Assembly: GCA_964384945.1 (NCBI GenBank)
Contig: CAYLMK010000005.1
Location: forward strand, 124,001 to 188,000
DNA: 64,000 nt
DNA from: S015-6 sp964384945
GTDB taxonomy: Bacteria; Desulfobacterota; DSWW01
Direction of reading: 5' to 3'
Within the stretch, counting starts at the first letter, position 1, and every line of letters starts with the position of its first letter. Of this stretch, positions 18,577 to 28,287 are shown piece by piece. Under the pieces are notes generated by a model. The model ran no database searches, had not been told where the DNA came from, and saw only the letters and a program-made list of their open reading frames with translations. The position numbers were made by a program, and so were the translations under genes.

Positions 18577-19938
18577 ATGGGCTTCGAAACAGAAGAAATC
18601 ATCGAAACCATACGGATGATCGAATCCGAACATCTGGACATCCGGACCGTCACCCTGGCCGTGGATGTTCAGGACTGTGCCCACTGCGATCCGAGAACGG
18701 TCGGCAGAAAGCTGCGCAAGAAGCTTCTCCGCCTCGGAAGAGACCTCGTCTCCGCAGTGCAAGGGGTCGAGTCACGGTTCGGAATCCCGGTGATCAACAA
18801 ACGGATCTCCGTGACCCCCGTCTCCAGGGTTCTCCTGGCGGAGAGGCCGCAGGATTTTCTGCATGTGGCCAGGGCCCTGGACGACATCGCCCGGACGCTG
18901 GCCGTAGACTTCATCGGAGGCTTCTCCGCCATGGTCCACAAGGAGGCCACTCCGATCGATCTCGGCCTGATCCGCTCGATTCCGGAGGCAATCGGGAACA
19001 CACGCAGACTGTGTTCCGCGGTCAACGTGGCGACGACCCGGGCAGGCATCAACATGGATGCAGTACTCCTCATGGGCGGCGTGATCCGGGACCTCGCCTA
19101 CCGGACCCGGAAGCGCCAGTCGATCGGAGCCGCCAAGCTCGTCACCTTTGCCAACATCCCGGAAGACAACCCCTTCATGGCCGGGGCGACCGTGGGCTGG
19201 GGGGAAGGCGAAGCGACGATCAACGTGGGCGTCTCCGGCCCGGGGGTCATCCGTTCCGTGGTTGCCAAGAGGAAGGGGGCCGGCCTGGGCGAGCTGGCCG
19301 AAGAGATCAAGAAGACCGCCTTCAAGATCACCCGGATGGGAGAACTCATCGGCCAGGAGGTCTCCAAGGCCCTCGGCGTGCGGTTCGGCATCGTCGACCT
19401 TTCGCTTGCGCCCACCCCTCTCGTGGGCGACAGCATCGCCAACATCCTGGAGGAAATGGGCCTGGCGTCCTGCGGCGCCCCCGGCTCGACGGCGGCCCTG
19501 GCCCTGCTCGTCGATGCGGTCAAGAAGGGGGGCGCCTTTGCCTCTTCGCGCGTAGGAGGGCTTTCCGGCGCCTTCATCCCGTATTCGGAAGACGCGGGCA
19601 TGGTGGCCGCAGTCGAGCGCGGGTCGCTCACCCTGGAGAAGCTCGAGGCCATGACCTCGGTCTGCTCCGTGGGCCTGGACATGGTGCTGCTGCCCGGGGA
19701 CACCCCGGCGGAGACCCTGGCCGGGATCATCGCGGACGAGTGCGCGATCGGGATTGTCAACAACAAGACCACGGGGTGCCGGCTGATCCCGGTCTGGGGG
19801 GCGGCTGCGGGCACCCGTGTCGACTTCGGGGGCCTCCTCGGTCGCGGAACGGTGATGGAGGTCAGCCGCTTTTCGTCCGCAGGGTTCATCCGGCGTGGAG
19901 GCCTCATCCCGGCGCCTCTGTCCGCCTTGACGAACTGA
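18577..19938 (+). CDS. DUF711 / UPF0210 family protein
   Basis: A 453-residue member of the DUF711 (UPF0210) family, a conserved soluble protein of unresolved function distantly related to the pyruvate formate-lyase-like fold. Conserved segments include DFIGGFSAMVHKEAT (about residue 111), GAGLGELAEEIKKTAFKITRMGELIGQEV (about 237) and LPGDTPAETLAGIIADECAIGIVNNKTTG (about 370). The length is normal. The tight coupling to an ACT gene is the usual arrangement and suggests ligand-controlled activity. Confidence 0.92.
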   Translation: MGFETEEIIETIRMIESEHLDIRTVTLAVDVQDCAHCDPRTVGRKLRKKLLRLGRDLVSAVQGVESRFGIPVINKRISVTPVSRVLLAERPQDFLHVARALDDIARTLAVDFIGGFSAMVHKEATPIDLGLIRSIPEAIGNTRRLCSAVNVATTRAGINMDAVLLMGGVIRDLAYRTRKRQSIGAAKLVTFANIPEDNPFMAGATVGWGEGEATINVGVSGPGVIRSVVAKRKGAGLGELAEEIKKTAFKITRMGELIGQEVSKALGVRFGIVDLSLAPTPLVGDSIANILEEMGLASCGAPGSTAALALLVDAVKKGGAFASSRVGGLSGAFIPYSEDAGMVAAVERGSLTLEKLEAMTSVCSVGLDMVLLPGDTPAETLAGIIADECAIGIVNNKTTGCRLIPVWGAAAGTRVDFGGLLGRGTVMEVSRFSSAGFIRRGGLIPAPLSALTN

Positions 19939-19980
19939 TCTGCGGCCACGGCCCGACGATCCGGAGCCCGAAAAGCGGGT

Positions 19981-20010
19981 TTGACGCCGGCCTGCGTATG
20001 AACCTATACT
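19981..20010 (+). promoter_or_regulatory. Promoter of the lipoprotein gene
   Basis: TTGACG (19981-19986), an 18-base spacer and TATACT (20005-20010). This is one of the best sigma-70-like matches in the window. Start of transcription is expected near 20017, just upstream of the start codons at 20037 and 20055. Confidence 0.6.
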
Positions 20011-20054
20011 GATCGAGGAAGTTCAAGGCCGGCCCAATGACCTGGCAGGGAACG

Positions 20055-21320
20055 ATGCAGAAACGCCACTCCAGCGCCCCTCTCGGGAGGATTGCCGTGC
20101 GCCTTCTCCGTATCGGGCTTTTCCCCGGATTCTTCGGGGGCTTGTTCTGCCTGCTCCCTGCCCTGCTGGTCGGCTGCGGGGACTACTGTCTCTTCGACTG
20201 CAACGGAGAAGGAGGCGGAGGAGGAGGGGGCGGCTCGGCGCGTACCGCCGAGCCCGGCGATGTGATCCTCGCGGGCCAGTTCGTCAATACCATCTTCCTC
20301 TACGAATTTCCGGCCGCGCAAAGAAGATCCCTTCTCTCCGGATATGGAAACGTTTCCGGACTGGCTCTCTATTCCAATAAGGCGGAGAATACCTGCGACA
20401 GGCCCTTCTCCGGACTTGCGGAATACCAGGGCGGGGGTGCCCAACTGGCCGTGATCGACATCTTTCCGCAGCAGGTCGATGAACCGGACCGGCTGTCCCT
20501 TGCCGTCATTCCCAAGGGAATGACCTTTTCGTACGGTACGGACCCATCCGATCCCGATCCCGGCACCACAACCCTGCTGTTCTTCACGGTCGACACGCAG
20601 AACAGGCTCTATCTTTACGACATCACCGGAACCACGGTCCCGGACGGATTCGAAAACCCTTATCCGATCACGAATCAAGATCTGCTGCCTCTGTTCGGGT
20701 CTTCCGATTTTTTCGCCTCGCCCACGGACCTCGCCGTGCACGTGAGCCAAAATACGGCCGCCCTGTTCGTCCTCAACGACAACGGGGCCTCCAGCAGCGT
20801 GCGGAGGCTCTCCATCAACCTGTCGACCTGGTTGCCGAACTCGCCCAGGACGATCGCCACGATGACCGAGCCGGGCTGGCGTCTGGTCGATATGGCCTAT
20901 TACGCACAAGGCGACAAGCTTTTCGTGAGCATGAAGAGCGAGGGTCAAGACCTGCTAGGCGGCAGGGTCTTTTCGATTCCCAATGCGACGACCCGCACAT
21001 CTCCGGTGACCCTGACTTCGGAATTCGCTTCGGCCTTCATCGCGCAGGACTATGAGATCACCGGCCTGGCGGTCGCACCGACGGACGATCAACCCGGCCC
21101 GGCGGACCTGCTCTCCCTCCGGTCGAATCAACTCGGCCAGGTGGAACAGTTCGACATCAACCTGGGCGGAAATCCGGTTGCCCAATTCAGCGTGAGCTTC
21201 GCCTTTGAGTTTCCTCAGGCCCTTGCGTACGACTGCACGCATCGGAGGCTCCTGATGACGGACGTGCCGGCCAACAACGATCTCGAACGCACCTTCTTCC
21301 AGGCCGCGCCGGTGCCGTGA
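20055..21320 (+). CDS. Lipoprotein with a polyglycine linker, beta-propeller-like
   Basis: A 421-residue predicted lipoprotein. A long signal ends in LLVGC (Cys near residue 41), followed by a cysteine pair and an eight-glycine run that would act as a tether. The rest is rich in beta-strand-like repeats reminiscent of a propeller: FFTVDTQNRLYLYDITG, SPTDLAVHVSQNTAALFVLND, ADLLSLRSNQLGQVEQFDI. I recognise no named family. The ATG at 20055 (AGGGAACG upstream) is preferred; an ATG at 20037 adds six residues. Convergent with the exporter gene. Confidence 0.72.
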   Translation: MQKRHSSAPLGRIAVRLLRIGLFPGFFGGLFCLLPALLVGCGDYCLFDCNGEGGGGGGGGSARTAEPGDVILAGQFVNTIFLYEFPAAQRRSLLSGYGNVSGLALYSNKAENTCDRPFSGLAEYQGGGAQLAVIDIFPQQVDEPDRLSLAVIPKGMTFSYGTDPSDPDPGTTTLLFFTVDTQNRLYLYDITGTTVPDGFENPYPITNQDLLPLFGSSDFFASPTDLAVHVSQNTAALFVLNDNGASSSVRRLSINLSTWLPNSPRTIATMTEPGWRLVDMAYYAQGDKLFVSMKSEGQDLLGGRVFSIPNATTRTSPVTLTSEFASAFIAQDYEITGLAVAPTDDQPGPADLLSLRSNQLGQVEQFDINLGGNPVAQFSVSFAFEFPQALAYDCTHRRLLMTDVPANNDLERTFFQAAPVP

Positions 21321-21348
21321 GCCTCGGGGTGCAAGTTCCTGCCCGGCT

Positions 21349-23652
21349 TTACGGCCTTCTCCTTCGAACCGGCTTCATGGTCATCAGGAGGACCGGAAGC
21401 AGCACCAGGTCTCCGGCCAGGGCGCTCACCATGGTCACGGCCATGAGGGAGCCGAAGTAGATGATCGGCTTGAAATGCGAGAAAACGAGAACGCAGAAGC
21501 CGACCGTGAGGATCCAGGAGGTGAGGAACATGGCCCGGCCCGTGGAGACGAGGCTTCGAAACGCGGCCGTCACCTCGTCGGTCTCGGTCTCGTACTCCCT
21601 GCGAAAGCGCGCCAGGTAGTGAATGGTGTCATCCACGGCGATCCCGATGGCCACGCAGGAAATGACGGCCGTAGCGGTGTTGATCGGGATGCCCAGCCAT
21701 CCCATGAACCCAAGGGTCGTCAGGATCGGGATCAGATTCGGGATCAGGCTCAGCAGGCCCAGCCGAACGGATCTCGAAAGGGCCATCAGAACCAGGGAGA
21801 TGAGCCCCAGGGCAAGGGCCAGGCTCTGAATCTGCCCCCTGACGATGGCATCGATCGATTTGGTGACGAGCACCGAGACCCCGGTTACCTGAATCCCGAG
21901 ACCCCGGTGCTCCCTTCGAATGTGCTCCTTCACCTCCCGGAGGAACCGGTCCATCCGGGCCGAACTGACGGTCTTCAGTCGGGACGCGAGGACCGTGGTC
22001 CGGTAGTCGTCACTCACATAGCGGGCCAGGTCCTCTTCCTCCCCGCTCAGGGAGTAAAGCAGCAGATACTGGGCGATCTCCTCCCTGCTCGCGGGCAGAC
22101 GGTGGTCGGCCGGATCGCCTCCCCGGAAGACCTGATGCATCCATTTCAGAATGTTCACGAGCGAGAAACTGTCGGTCACGATCGATTGCCCTTCCAGGTA
22201 GGTCTGCAGGGCCTCGACACGAGCCAGGTTCTCCGGCTCCTTGACCCGGTCTTGCCCTTCGAAAGAAAAGACCACGTCCAGGGTGGACGTGCCGGTCAGG
22301 TGGGTTTCGATATGGCGGACGGCCTTCACCAGGGGGTTCGCCTCCTTGAGGTACTCGATCAGGGTGGTCTCGACATTCAGCCGAAAGATCCCGATGACGG
22401 ACAGGACAACCAGCACGAGGGTTGCAACGAGGACATGGCGCCCGTGGGATTCGTTGAACCCGCCGAGACAAGCCAGGGCCCTCTCCACGGCGGGCGTGCC
22501 CCTGCGCGCCGGCCGGAGGAAGGCCCGGGCCGGCAGCAGGGAAAGGAGGATCGGCACCAGCGTAATCGAAATGACAAAGGCCGCCAGCGCGCCGAAGGAG
22601 GCCAGCAGACCGAGGCTCCAAATGCCCTCGACGCGGCTTACCATGAGAGAACCGAACCCGATGGCCGTGGTCAGGCTGGTGAGGAAACAAGGCGTTAGGA
22701 CATAGGAGGTCGCATTCCGAACGGCCTCGTCCCTGTCGGCGCTCCTTGCCCGTTCCTCCCGGTAATGCTCCAGTATGTGAATCGAGTCGGCCAAGGCGAT
22801 GACCAGGATGAGCGGAGGCAGGACGTTCGTGATGATCTCCACGGTCCTGCCGCACAGAACAAGGAAGCCCAGAACCCAGACCAGGCTGGCGAGCACGGCC
22901 AGCATCGGAACCAGGACGCACCAGACCGACCGAAAGGAGACATAGAGCGTGACCACGATCAGCAGTGCGATCGCCGGCACGAAGATCCACTGGTCTTCGA
23001 CCAGCATCGTGACCAGGGTCGTCGAGACAACGGGGAACCCGGCTACATACAGCTCATGGCCTTCGGCCTGCTCCCGGGCGACAAGGGCGAGGATGCTTCG
23101 GACGACGCGCTTCCTCTCTTCGGGGAAGCCGTCCTTGCTGAGGTTCAGCTCCGCCAGGAGCAGCGTGGAACGATCGTCGAGCGAGACGAGGTTGCCGTGG
23201 ACCAGGGGGTTCGCGTGCACCCGGGCCCGGATCCTCTCGAGTTCGGAGACGGTCTTCGGCGGATCGTAAAAGAAGGGAGCGATCTCGATTCCGTCCGGGC
23301 CGCCGCGGATGTCGTTCACACTCGAGAGGCTGAGCACCCTGCGAACGTTCTCATCCCCCTGGATTCGTTCGGTGAGACGCTCCACCGCGGCCAGGGCCTC
23401 GTAGGAGAATACGTCCTCGCAAAACAGGGCGATCAGCACGATTTCGTCCGTACCGAAGGCCTCGACATAGCGGGCGTAGGCGAGGGTGTCCGGGTCGCCC
23501 GCCACCACCATGCCCTCCGGGGAGATCCGGAAGACGATCCGCGGTATCTGGAGTGCAAAAAGCAAGGTGAGCGCGACCAGCGCAGCCAGGATCGACCAGC
23601 GCCGGTTCAGCATCGCCTCGGCGATCCGGCGGCTTGCAGGATGAACCGGCAT
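21349..23652 (-). CDS. MMPL/RND-family transporter
   Basis: A 767-residue RND-superfamily protein of the MMPL/HAE3 type. A first membrane helix near residues 19-38 precedes a large periplasmic loop. A block of five to six helices follows (IALLIVVTLYVSFRSVWCVLVPML, then LADSIHILEHYREERARSADRDEAV). A second repeat of the same layout ends with CVAIGIAVDDTIHYLARFRREYETETDEV near residue 690. The conserved acidic residues in helix 4 of each repeat (the ADS and VDD motifs) are those used for proton coupling. The substrate is probably a lipid or hopanoid-like molecule, by family only. ATG at 23652 follows a purine-rich AAAGGGGG; a GTG at 23670 is an alternative. Confidence 0.9.
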   Translation of the reverse strand: MPVHPASRRIAEAMLNRRWSILAALVALTLLFALQIPRIVFRISPEGMVVAGDPDTLAYARYVEAFGTDEIVLIALFCEDVFSYEALAAVERLTERIQGDENVRRVLSLSSVNDIRGGPDGIEIAPFFYDPPKTVSELERIRARVHANPLVHGNLVSLDDRSTLLLAELNLSKDGFPEERKRVVRSILALVAREQAEGHELYVAGFPVVSTTLVTMLVEDQWIFVPAIALLIVVTLYVSFRSVWCVLVPMLAVLASLVWVLGFLVLCGRTVEIITNVLPPLILVIALADSIHILEHYREERARSADRDEAVRNATSYVLTPCFLTSLTTAIGFGSLMVSRVEGIWSLGLLASFGALAAFVISITLVPILLSLLPARAFLRPARRGTPAVERALACLGGFNESHGRHVLVATLVLVVLSVIGIFRLNVETTLIEYLKEANPLVKAVRHIETHLTGTSTLDVVFSFEGQDRVKEPENLARVEALQTYLEGQSIVTDSFSLVNILKWMHQVFRGGDPADHRLPASREEIAQYLLLYSLSGEEEDLARYVSDDYRTTVLASRLKTVSSARMDRFLREVKEHIRREHRGLGIQVTGVSVLVTKSIDAIVRGQIQSLALALGLISLVLMALSRSVRLGLLSLIPNLIPILTTLGFMGWLGIPINTATAVISCVAIGIAVDDTIHYLARFRREYETETDEVTAAFRSLVSTGRAMFLTSWILTVGFCVLVFSHFKPIIYFGSLMAVTMVSALAGDLVLLPVLLMTMKPVRRRRP

Positions 23653-24602
23653 CCGGCCCCCTTTCCTCACGGCTCCGTTCGGCCTGATCGCGGCGGTCGG
23701 GCTCTTGCGCCCGTGGGCAGTTCCCGAGTATCCGGGCCCGCACCCACCCTGTCAACCGCGCACTTGGATGCTTTCGGGGAGCGGAGCATGGGGTCGACTT
23801 CGAAGACCTCTGGGGTCAGGGCCGCCCAATTCCTTGAGAACCGCTTCGATGGATAACCATCGCAGCGAACGTAGTGCCGCCCTCTAATCTCCCGCCGATT
23901 CGATGGGTTTCACGAGGATTTCCAGGATACAGCCGAGTAAATGATGCGGATCTTCCCGCAGCATCGCAGGATGTCCGGCCCCTCGCCGATACCCAGGTCG
24001 ACGATCCGCACCAACCCCCGCTCCCAGGGTTTCAAGCAGGCATCCGCAAAACGAAAAGGATGGATGCAGCTTCTGCTGTGCATGCCGTGAAGTGTCGGAA
24101 AAGGACCCTGCCACCGTCTCTTCGCAAGTTGCAGAGTCGATGGTTCCTCTCGAGTGCATTCAGGCTTTGTGTCTGCTACACTTCTTCCCAGCCCAACGCA
24201 ATGCAGAGCATCGCCTCGCCGAGCCAGCCCTGCGGGACAAAGGCTGCATCCAGTTTGACATGGCGGCCCGGCCCTCCATCGACAACCGTATGAGCAGGGC
24301 GATCTCCGGGCGGGAACGGACGGGCCTCCTCAAGATGGGCGAGGAAGAGGCCCCGGTGCAGGGCCCGGCGAATGCGAAAAGAATCATCTACCATAACCGT
24401 ATGCATGTGCAGCGCATGCTTGTTGTGAAGACCTCAAGACGCTCCAAAGGAACGATCGGCCGACCGCTGCGTCAGTGCCTATCCGGCCAAGATCGACCCG
24501 GAGAGCCGCGGGATGCGCGGGGATTGTGCGGACAGGTGCCGGATGGATGGCATCCGGGAGAGGGCGATGAGGCCTATCAAGCGGATCAGGAAGGAGAAAG
24601 AG
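23653..24602. other. 950-base region without a convincing gene
   Basis: Both strands hold only short frames. A minus-strand frame at 24176-24406 (76 codons) and the facing plus-strand frame have moderate codon bias, but neither is recognisable and ribosome sites are poor. A minus-strand frame ending near 23884 (tail LGCILEILVKPIESAGD) could be the tail of a decayed gene. The low coding quality next to a methyltransferase and a sulfatase suggests an accessory or rearranged stretch. Confidence 0.4.
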
Positions 24603-25601
24603 ATGACGGAGCCGGCAAATTGGAACCCGCAAACCCTCCTGGAGGTGTCCGGCAGTTACTGGCAGAGCTGCACGCTTCACGCCGCGGTCAAGCTCGATCT
24701 GTTCACCCGGATCGGCGACGAGGACCTTTCCTCCGACGAGATCGCGCGGCGCATCGGGGGAGACCGGCGCGGGGTCTCCATGCTCCTGAACGCCCTGGCA
24801 GCGATGGGACTGCTGGCAAAATCCGAGGAGAGGTACGCCGGCACGCCCGCGGCAAGGGCGTTTCTCTCGAGACACTCGGAGCAGTATCTGGGCCACATGA
24901 TCATGCACCATCACCACCTGGTGGATTCCTGGGCAAAGCTGGATCAGGCCGTGCTTTCCGGAAAGCCTGTGCGGGGGAAATCTTCGGAGGCCCCCCAGGA
25001 GTTCATCGAGAGCTTTCTCATGGGGATGCACACGCTGGCCAGGTTCCTGGCACCACGCGTGGCCTCCGCCCTCGACCTTTCCGGCCGCAAGAGGCTTCTC
25101 GACGTGGGCGGAGGCCCCGGGACGTACGCCGTTCATTTCTGTCGCAAGAACCCCGGGCTCAGGGCCACGGTCTTCGATCTGCCCACGACCCGGCCTTTCG
25201 CGGAAAGGCTCGCCCGGCAGTCCGGCTTGTCGGACCGGATCGACTTCGCGGCCGGAAACTGCCTGGAAGACCCCCTGCCCGAGGGCTGCGACGTCGCCTG
25301 GCTGTCGCAGCTCCTCCACGCCGAAGGTCCGGAAGGCTGCCGGCTGATCCTCGAGAAGACGGTCTCCTGCCTGGAGCCGGGCGGGCTGATCGTGATCCAC
25401 GAATTCCTGCTGAACGACCGACTCGACGGCCCCCTGTTTCCCGCGCTCTTCTCCCTGAACATGCTGGTGGGTACGCCCGGCGGGCAGGCATACTCCGAGC
25501 GTGAGATCCGCGACATGCTCGCCCGTGCAGGCGTCCGACAGGTCCGTCGTCTGCCTTTCCGAGGCCCCAACGACTCCGGAATTCTGGCAGGGACCACTTG
25601 A
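24603..25601 (+). CDS. SAM-dependent methyltransferase (O-methyltransferase family 2)
   Basis: A 332-residue methyltransferase. An N-terminal winged-helix dimerisation domain (TLLEVSGSYWQSCTLHAAVKLDLF through about residue 90) precedes the class I SAM domain. SAM motif I is RLLDVGGGPGTYAVHF near 164, the acidic motif II end is TVFDLPTT near 189, and motif GGLIVIHEFLLND lies near 263. This is the acetylserotonin/hydroxyneurosporene O-methyltransferase architecture. The usual catalytic histidine region reads QLLHAEG. The acceptor is unknown. AAGGAG precedes the ATG at 24603; earlier in-frame codons are spacer. Confidence 0.88.
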   Translation: MTEPANWNPQTLLEVSGSYWQSCTLHAAVKLDLFTRIGDEDLSSDEIARRIGGDRRGVSMLLNALAAMGLLAKSEERYAGTPAARAFLSRHSEQYLGHMIMHHHHLVDSWAKLDQAVLSGKPVRGKSSEAPQEFIESFLMGMHTLARFLAPRVASALDLSGRKRLLDVGGGPGTYAVHFCRKNPGLRATVFDLPTTRPFAERLARQSGLSDRIDFAAGNCLEDPLPEGCDVAWLSQLLHAEGPEGCRLILEKTVSCLEPGGLIVIHEFLLNDRLDGPLFPALFSLNMLVGTPGGQAYSEREIRDMLARAGVRQVRRLPFRGPNDSGILAGTT

Positions 25602-25929
25602 TTCGGGCCGCTCAACCCGACCGGGGGGAGCGTCTCCAACAGACGCATGAGCGAACGTTCCCTCCGGCTGACGTCGCAGCTGGCCGGCCCGCTGCCCGGA
25701 AGGGCGAGGGGCCTGCCGCAGTCGCTCACTTTCGGCACCCAACCGGAGCCGGCCGGAGGCCTCGGAGCCCTGCGCACGCGTCCTCCCATGATTTTCCCAA
25801 CCACGGCCATCGTCAGGGATTTCCGGACGGAGCCACGGCCTGCCGGGGCCTCATCTCCGCAGCCCATCATCCAGGCTCGACACGCAGTCACACCCGGGAC
25901 GACCTCCGGCCCCGAGGTTAAAGTCCGCG
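25602..25929. other. 328-base spacer with a small hairpin
   Basis: No gene is seen between the methyltransferase and the sulfatase. A perfect 6-base stem GCGTCT/AGACGC with a 5-base loop lies at 25630-25646, shortly after the methyltransferase stop, without a following T-run. It may contribute to termination. Confidence 0.4.
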
Positions 25930-27525
25930 GTGCAGATTGTCGAAATAGGGGTGGAATCGGTATGTGGAGACGGAAGCTTGCATCGCCGACACATCTTCAC
26001 CGCTCTGTTCGCCGCGTTCCTCGCTTCGGTCGCCGGCTGTGGAACGACCGAGACGGCAGAGGAACCCCCGGAACATTCTCAACCCAATATCGTCCTGATC
26101 CTCGCCGACGACATGGGCGTCGCCTCGGTGGGGGCCTACCACCCGGAATCCGGGGTTCCGACGCCCAACATCGATCGATTGGCGGACGAGGGCATGCGTT
26201 TCCTCGACGCGCACTCTGGCTCGGCGGTCTGCTCTCCCACGCGCTACGGACTCTTGACCGGCCGCTATGCCTGGCGCACGAGCCTGAAGTCCGGGGTCCT
26301 CAACCCGTGGGAGGGGCCCCTGATCAGCGAGGAGCGCCTGACGATCGCCGATCTCCTGCGGGAGCAGGGCTATCGGACCGCTTGCTTCGGCAAGTGGCAC
26401 TTGGGCTGGCGCTGGCCAGACATCCGCGGGCGGCCGACGACGAACGGGTGGGCGGTGGACTACACGAAGCCGATCCGCGGCGGCCCTCTTGCACACGGCT
26501 TCGACCACTACTTCGGCGACGACGTGCCCAATTGTCCGCCTTATGTGTGGATCGAGGACGAGCGCGCGCGCGCGATCCCGACCGACTTCATGCGGGCGGA
26601 CCCGTCGAACGGCGTGTCGGCCGGGCCGATGACTCCCGGGTGGCGCCTCGATGCGGTGTTGCCCACCCTGACGGAGCGCTGCGTCGACTACATCGCACAG
26701 GCGGCCCATGCGGGACAGCCCTTCTTCCTCTATTTCCCCATGACATCGCCCCACGCCCCGATCAGTCCTTCGGAGGCGTTCCGGGGCACGAGCGGCGTGA
26801 GCAGGTACGTGGACTTCCTGATCGAGACCGACTGGGCGGTGGGGGAGGTGCTGCGCGCCCTGGAGGACAACGGAATCGCCGGCAACACGCTCGTGATCTT
26901 TACCGCCGACAACGGCACTTCGCCCGAGTGCGATTTCGAATGGCTCGCGGCCCGTGGAATCGATCTGCGCGCCCGCTGGCGAGGCTACAAGGCCGACATC
27001 TGGGAGGGAGGCCACCGCGTTCCCTTCCTCGTGCGTTGGCCGGGGGTGATCCATCCCCGCTCGACCTCGGCCGGGAGGGTCTCGCTCGTCGACGTGATGG
27101 CCACCGTTGCCGAAATCGTGGGTTACGACCTGCCCGAGTCCGCCGCCGAGGACAGCGTGAGCCTTCTCCCCGCCCTGCTGGACGAGGAGGAGAACGCCCC
27201 GCTGCGCGAAGCGGTGATCACCCACAGCTCACTCGGCTGCTTCGCGATCCACTCCGGCCCCTGGAAGCTCGCCTTCTGCCCGGGCTCCTGCGGCTGGTCT
27301 GAACCGGTGAACCCCGATACAGCCGGCTTCGGCCTGCCGGGCTATCAGCTCTACGACATGACCGCAGACCCCGGAGAACAACACAACCTGTGCGACGAGT
27401 ATCCGGAGATCGTCTCGGAGCTCACGGACCTCTTCTGGGAGATCGTCACCAGCGGACGCTCCACGCCGGGCGCGCAGGTGTCGAACGACGGCCCGGCCGT
27501 GTGGGCGCAGCTACCCTGGTCCTAG
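25930..27525 (+). CDS. Arylsulfatase-type sulfatase, lipoprotein
   Basis: A 531-residue (from the GTG at 25930) type I sulfatase. A signal ends in the lipobox SVAGC (Cys37). The metal-site DD is in LILADDMG (59-61). The sulfatase signature is VCSPTRYGLLTGR, with Cys101 as the residue converted to formylglycine. GKWHLGW and FFLYFPMTSPHAPI follow, and a second metal site is in IFTADNGTSPE (about 320). The real start may be the TTG at 25978, closer to the signal. No sulfatase-maturase gene lies in the window. Possible acquisition by transfer is inferred only from its isolated setting. Confidence 0.93.
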   Translation: MQIVEIGVESVCGDGSLHRRHIFTALFAAFLASVAGCGTTETAEEPPEHSQPNIVLILADDMGVASVGAYHPESGVPTPNIDRLADEGMRFLDAHSGSAVCSPTRYGLLTGRYAWRTSLKSGVLNPWEGPLISEERLTIADLLREQGYRTACFGKWHLGWRWPDIRGRPTTNGWAVDYTKPIRGGPLAHGFDHYFGDDVPNCPPYVWIEDERARAIPTDFMRADPSNGVSAGPMTPGWRLDAVLPTLTERCVDYIAQAAHAGQPFFLYFPMTSPHAPISPSEAFRGTSGVSRYVDFLIETDWAVGEVLRALEDNGIAGNTLVIFTADNGTSPECDFEWLAARGIDLRARWRGYKADIWEGGHRVPFLVRWPGVIHPRSTSAGRVSLVDVMATVAEIVGYDLPESAAEDSVSLLPALLDEEENAPLREAVITHSSLGCFAIHSGPWKLAFCPGSCGWSEPVNPDTAGFGLPGYQLYDMTADPGEQHNLCDEYPEIVSELTDLFWEIVTSGRSTPGAQVSNDGPAVWAQLPWS

Positions 27526-27591
27526 GGGGCCGGGCGGGTCGACCTCGACCGCGCACTTAAAGAGTGGCGCTCCATGTGCTAGTATGTTTGC

Positions 27592-28287
27592 ATGGGTGCC
27601 TTCATCAAACACATCTATTGGATCGACCCGGTCGAACATCGGGACGCACTCGCCGAACTTTCCAACGAGAGCAAATTCGTCTACAGGGCCAGGCACACGC
27701 CCTGCCAGGCCCTGTACCCCCGCCGGGAGGTCGTCCTGGTCGAGCCCGGCGTCTGGGATCTCCAATGCAGTCGTCAGGGGTCCTGGTACCGATCGTCGCG
27801 CCGGAACGGCCGGTGGCTCCTCGTTACGAACCGGCCCCTGGACGCCTTCGTTCCCTGGGGCTGCGTCACGCTGGAGGACTTCCGGCCGCCCCGGATCGCC
27901 ACGGACGAAGACGTGATCGAGCTGCTGAGCCACGCCCGTGCCCCCGCGGTTCTCCCCTTGGGCTGGGGAATCTTCTCTCCGTGGGAGGTCCAGGCCATCC
28001 GGGCCTATCTGGCGGCCGAGAAGATCGAGCGTTCCCTCCAGGAGGTTTTCGCATACTATACGGCCAACCACCTGAACTTCGTTTTTCCCCGGCTCTTTCT
28101 CCGGGAGGGAGACGGCCCGGTTATCCCCTACTCGATCCACAGGACGGCCCTCGTCTGCTCGGCCTGTGTCGAGATCTTCGGCATCCTTGGAGAGGATTAC
28201 CCGGTGAAGTATCTCGCGCCCTGTCCGGGCCTGAAGTACGTGAAGACAACCACTTCCCAGTACCTTTGCATCCGATGCGGTTCATGA
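27592..28287 (+). CDS. Conserved-looking protein of unknown function with paired cysteines
   Basis: A 231-residue soluble protein, not recognised. The C-terminal region has CxxC pairs (VCSACVEIFG and, at the very end, YLCIRCGS) plus a lone APCPGL cysteine. A zinc- or metal-binding tail is plausible. The middle segment LPLGWGIFSPWEVQAIRAYLAAEKIE looks like an ordered domain. The stop overlaps the next start codon in an ATGA, so it is translationally coupled to the PlsC-type acyltransferase and may act on lipid or membrane matters. Codon use matches its neighbours. Confidence 0.7.
   Translation: MGAFIKHIYWIDPVEHRDALAELSNESKFVYRARHTPCQALYPRREVVLVEPGVWDLQCSRQGSWYRSSRRNGRWLLVTNRPLDAFVPWGCVTLEDFRPPRIATDEDVIELLSHARAPAVLPLGWGIFSPWEVQAIRAYLAAEKIERSLQEVFAYYTANHLNFVFPRLFLREGDGPVIPYSIHRTALVCSACVEIFGILGEDYPVKYLAPCPGLKYVKTTTSQYLCIRCGS

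Noticed and set aside
24092..24602. Possible gene ahead of the methyltransferase on the plus strand, or on the minus strand at 24176-24406
   Set aside because: Both frames have only moderate codon bias, no good ribosome site and no family resemblance. The plus frame runs out of phase into the methyltransferase.
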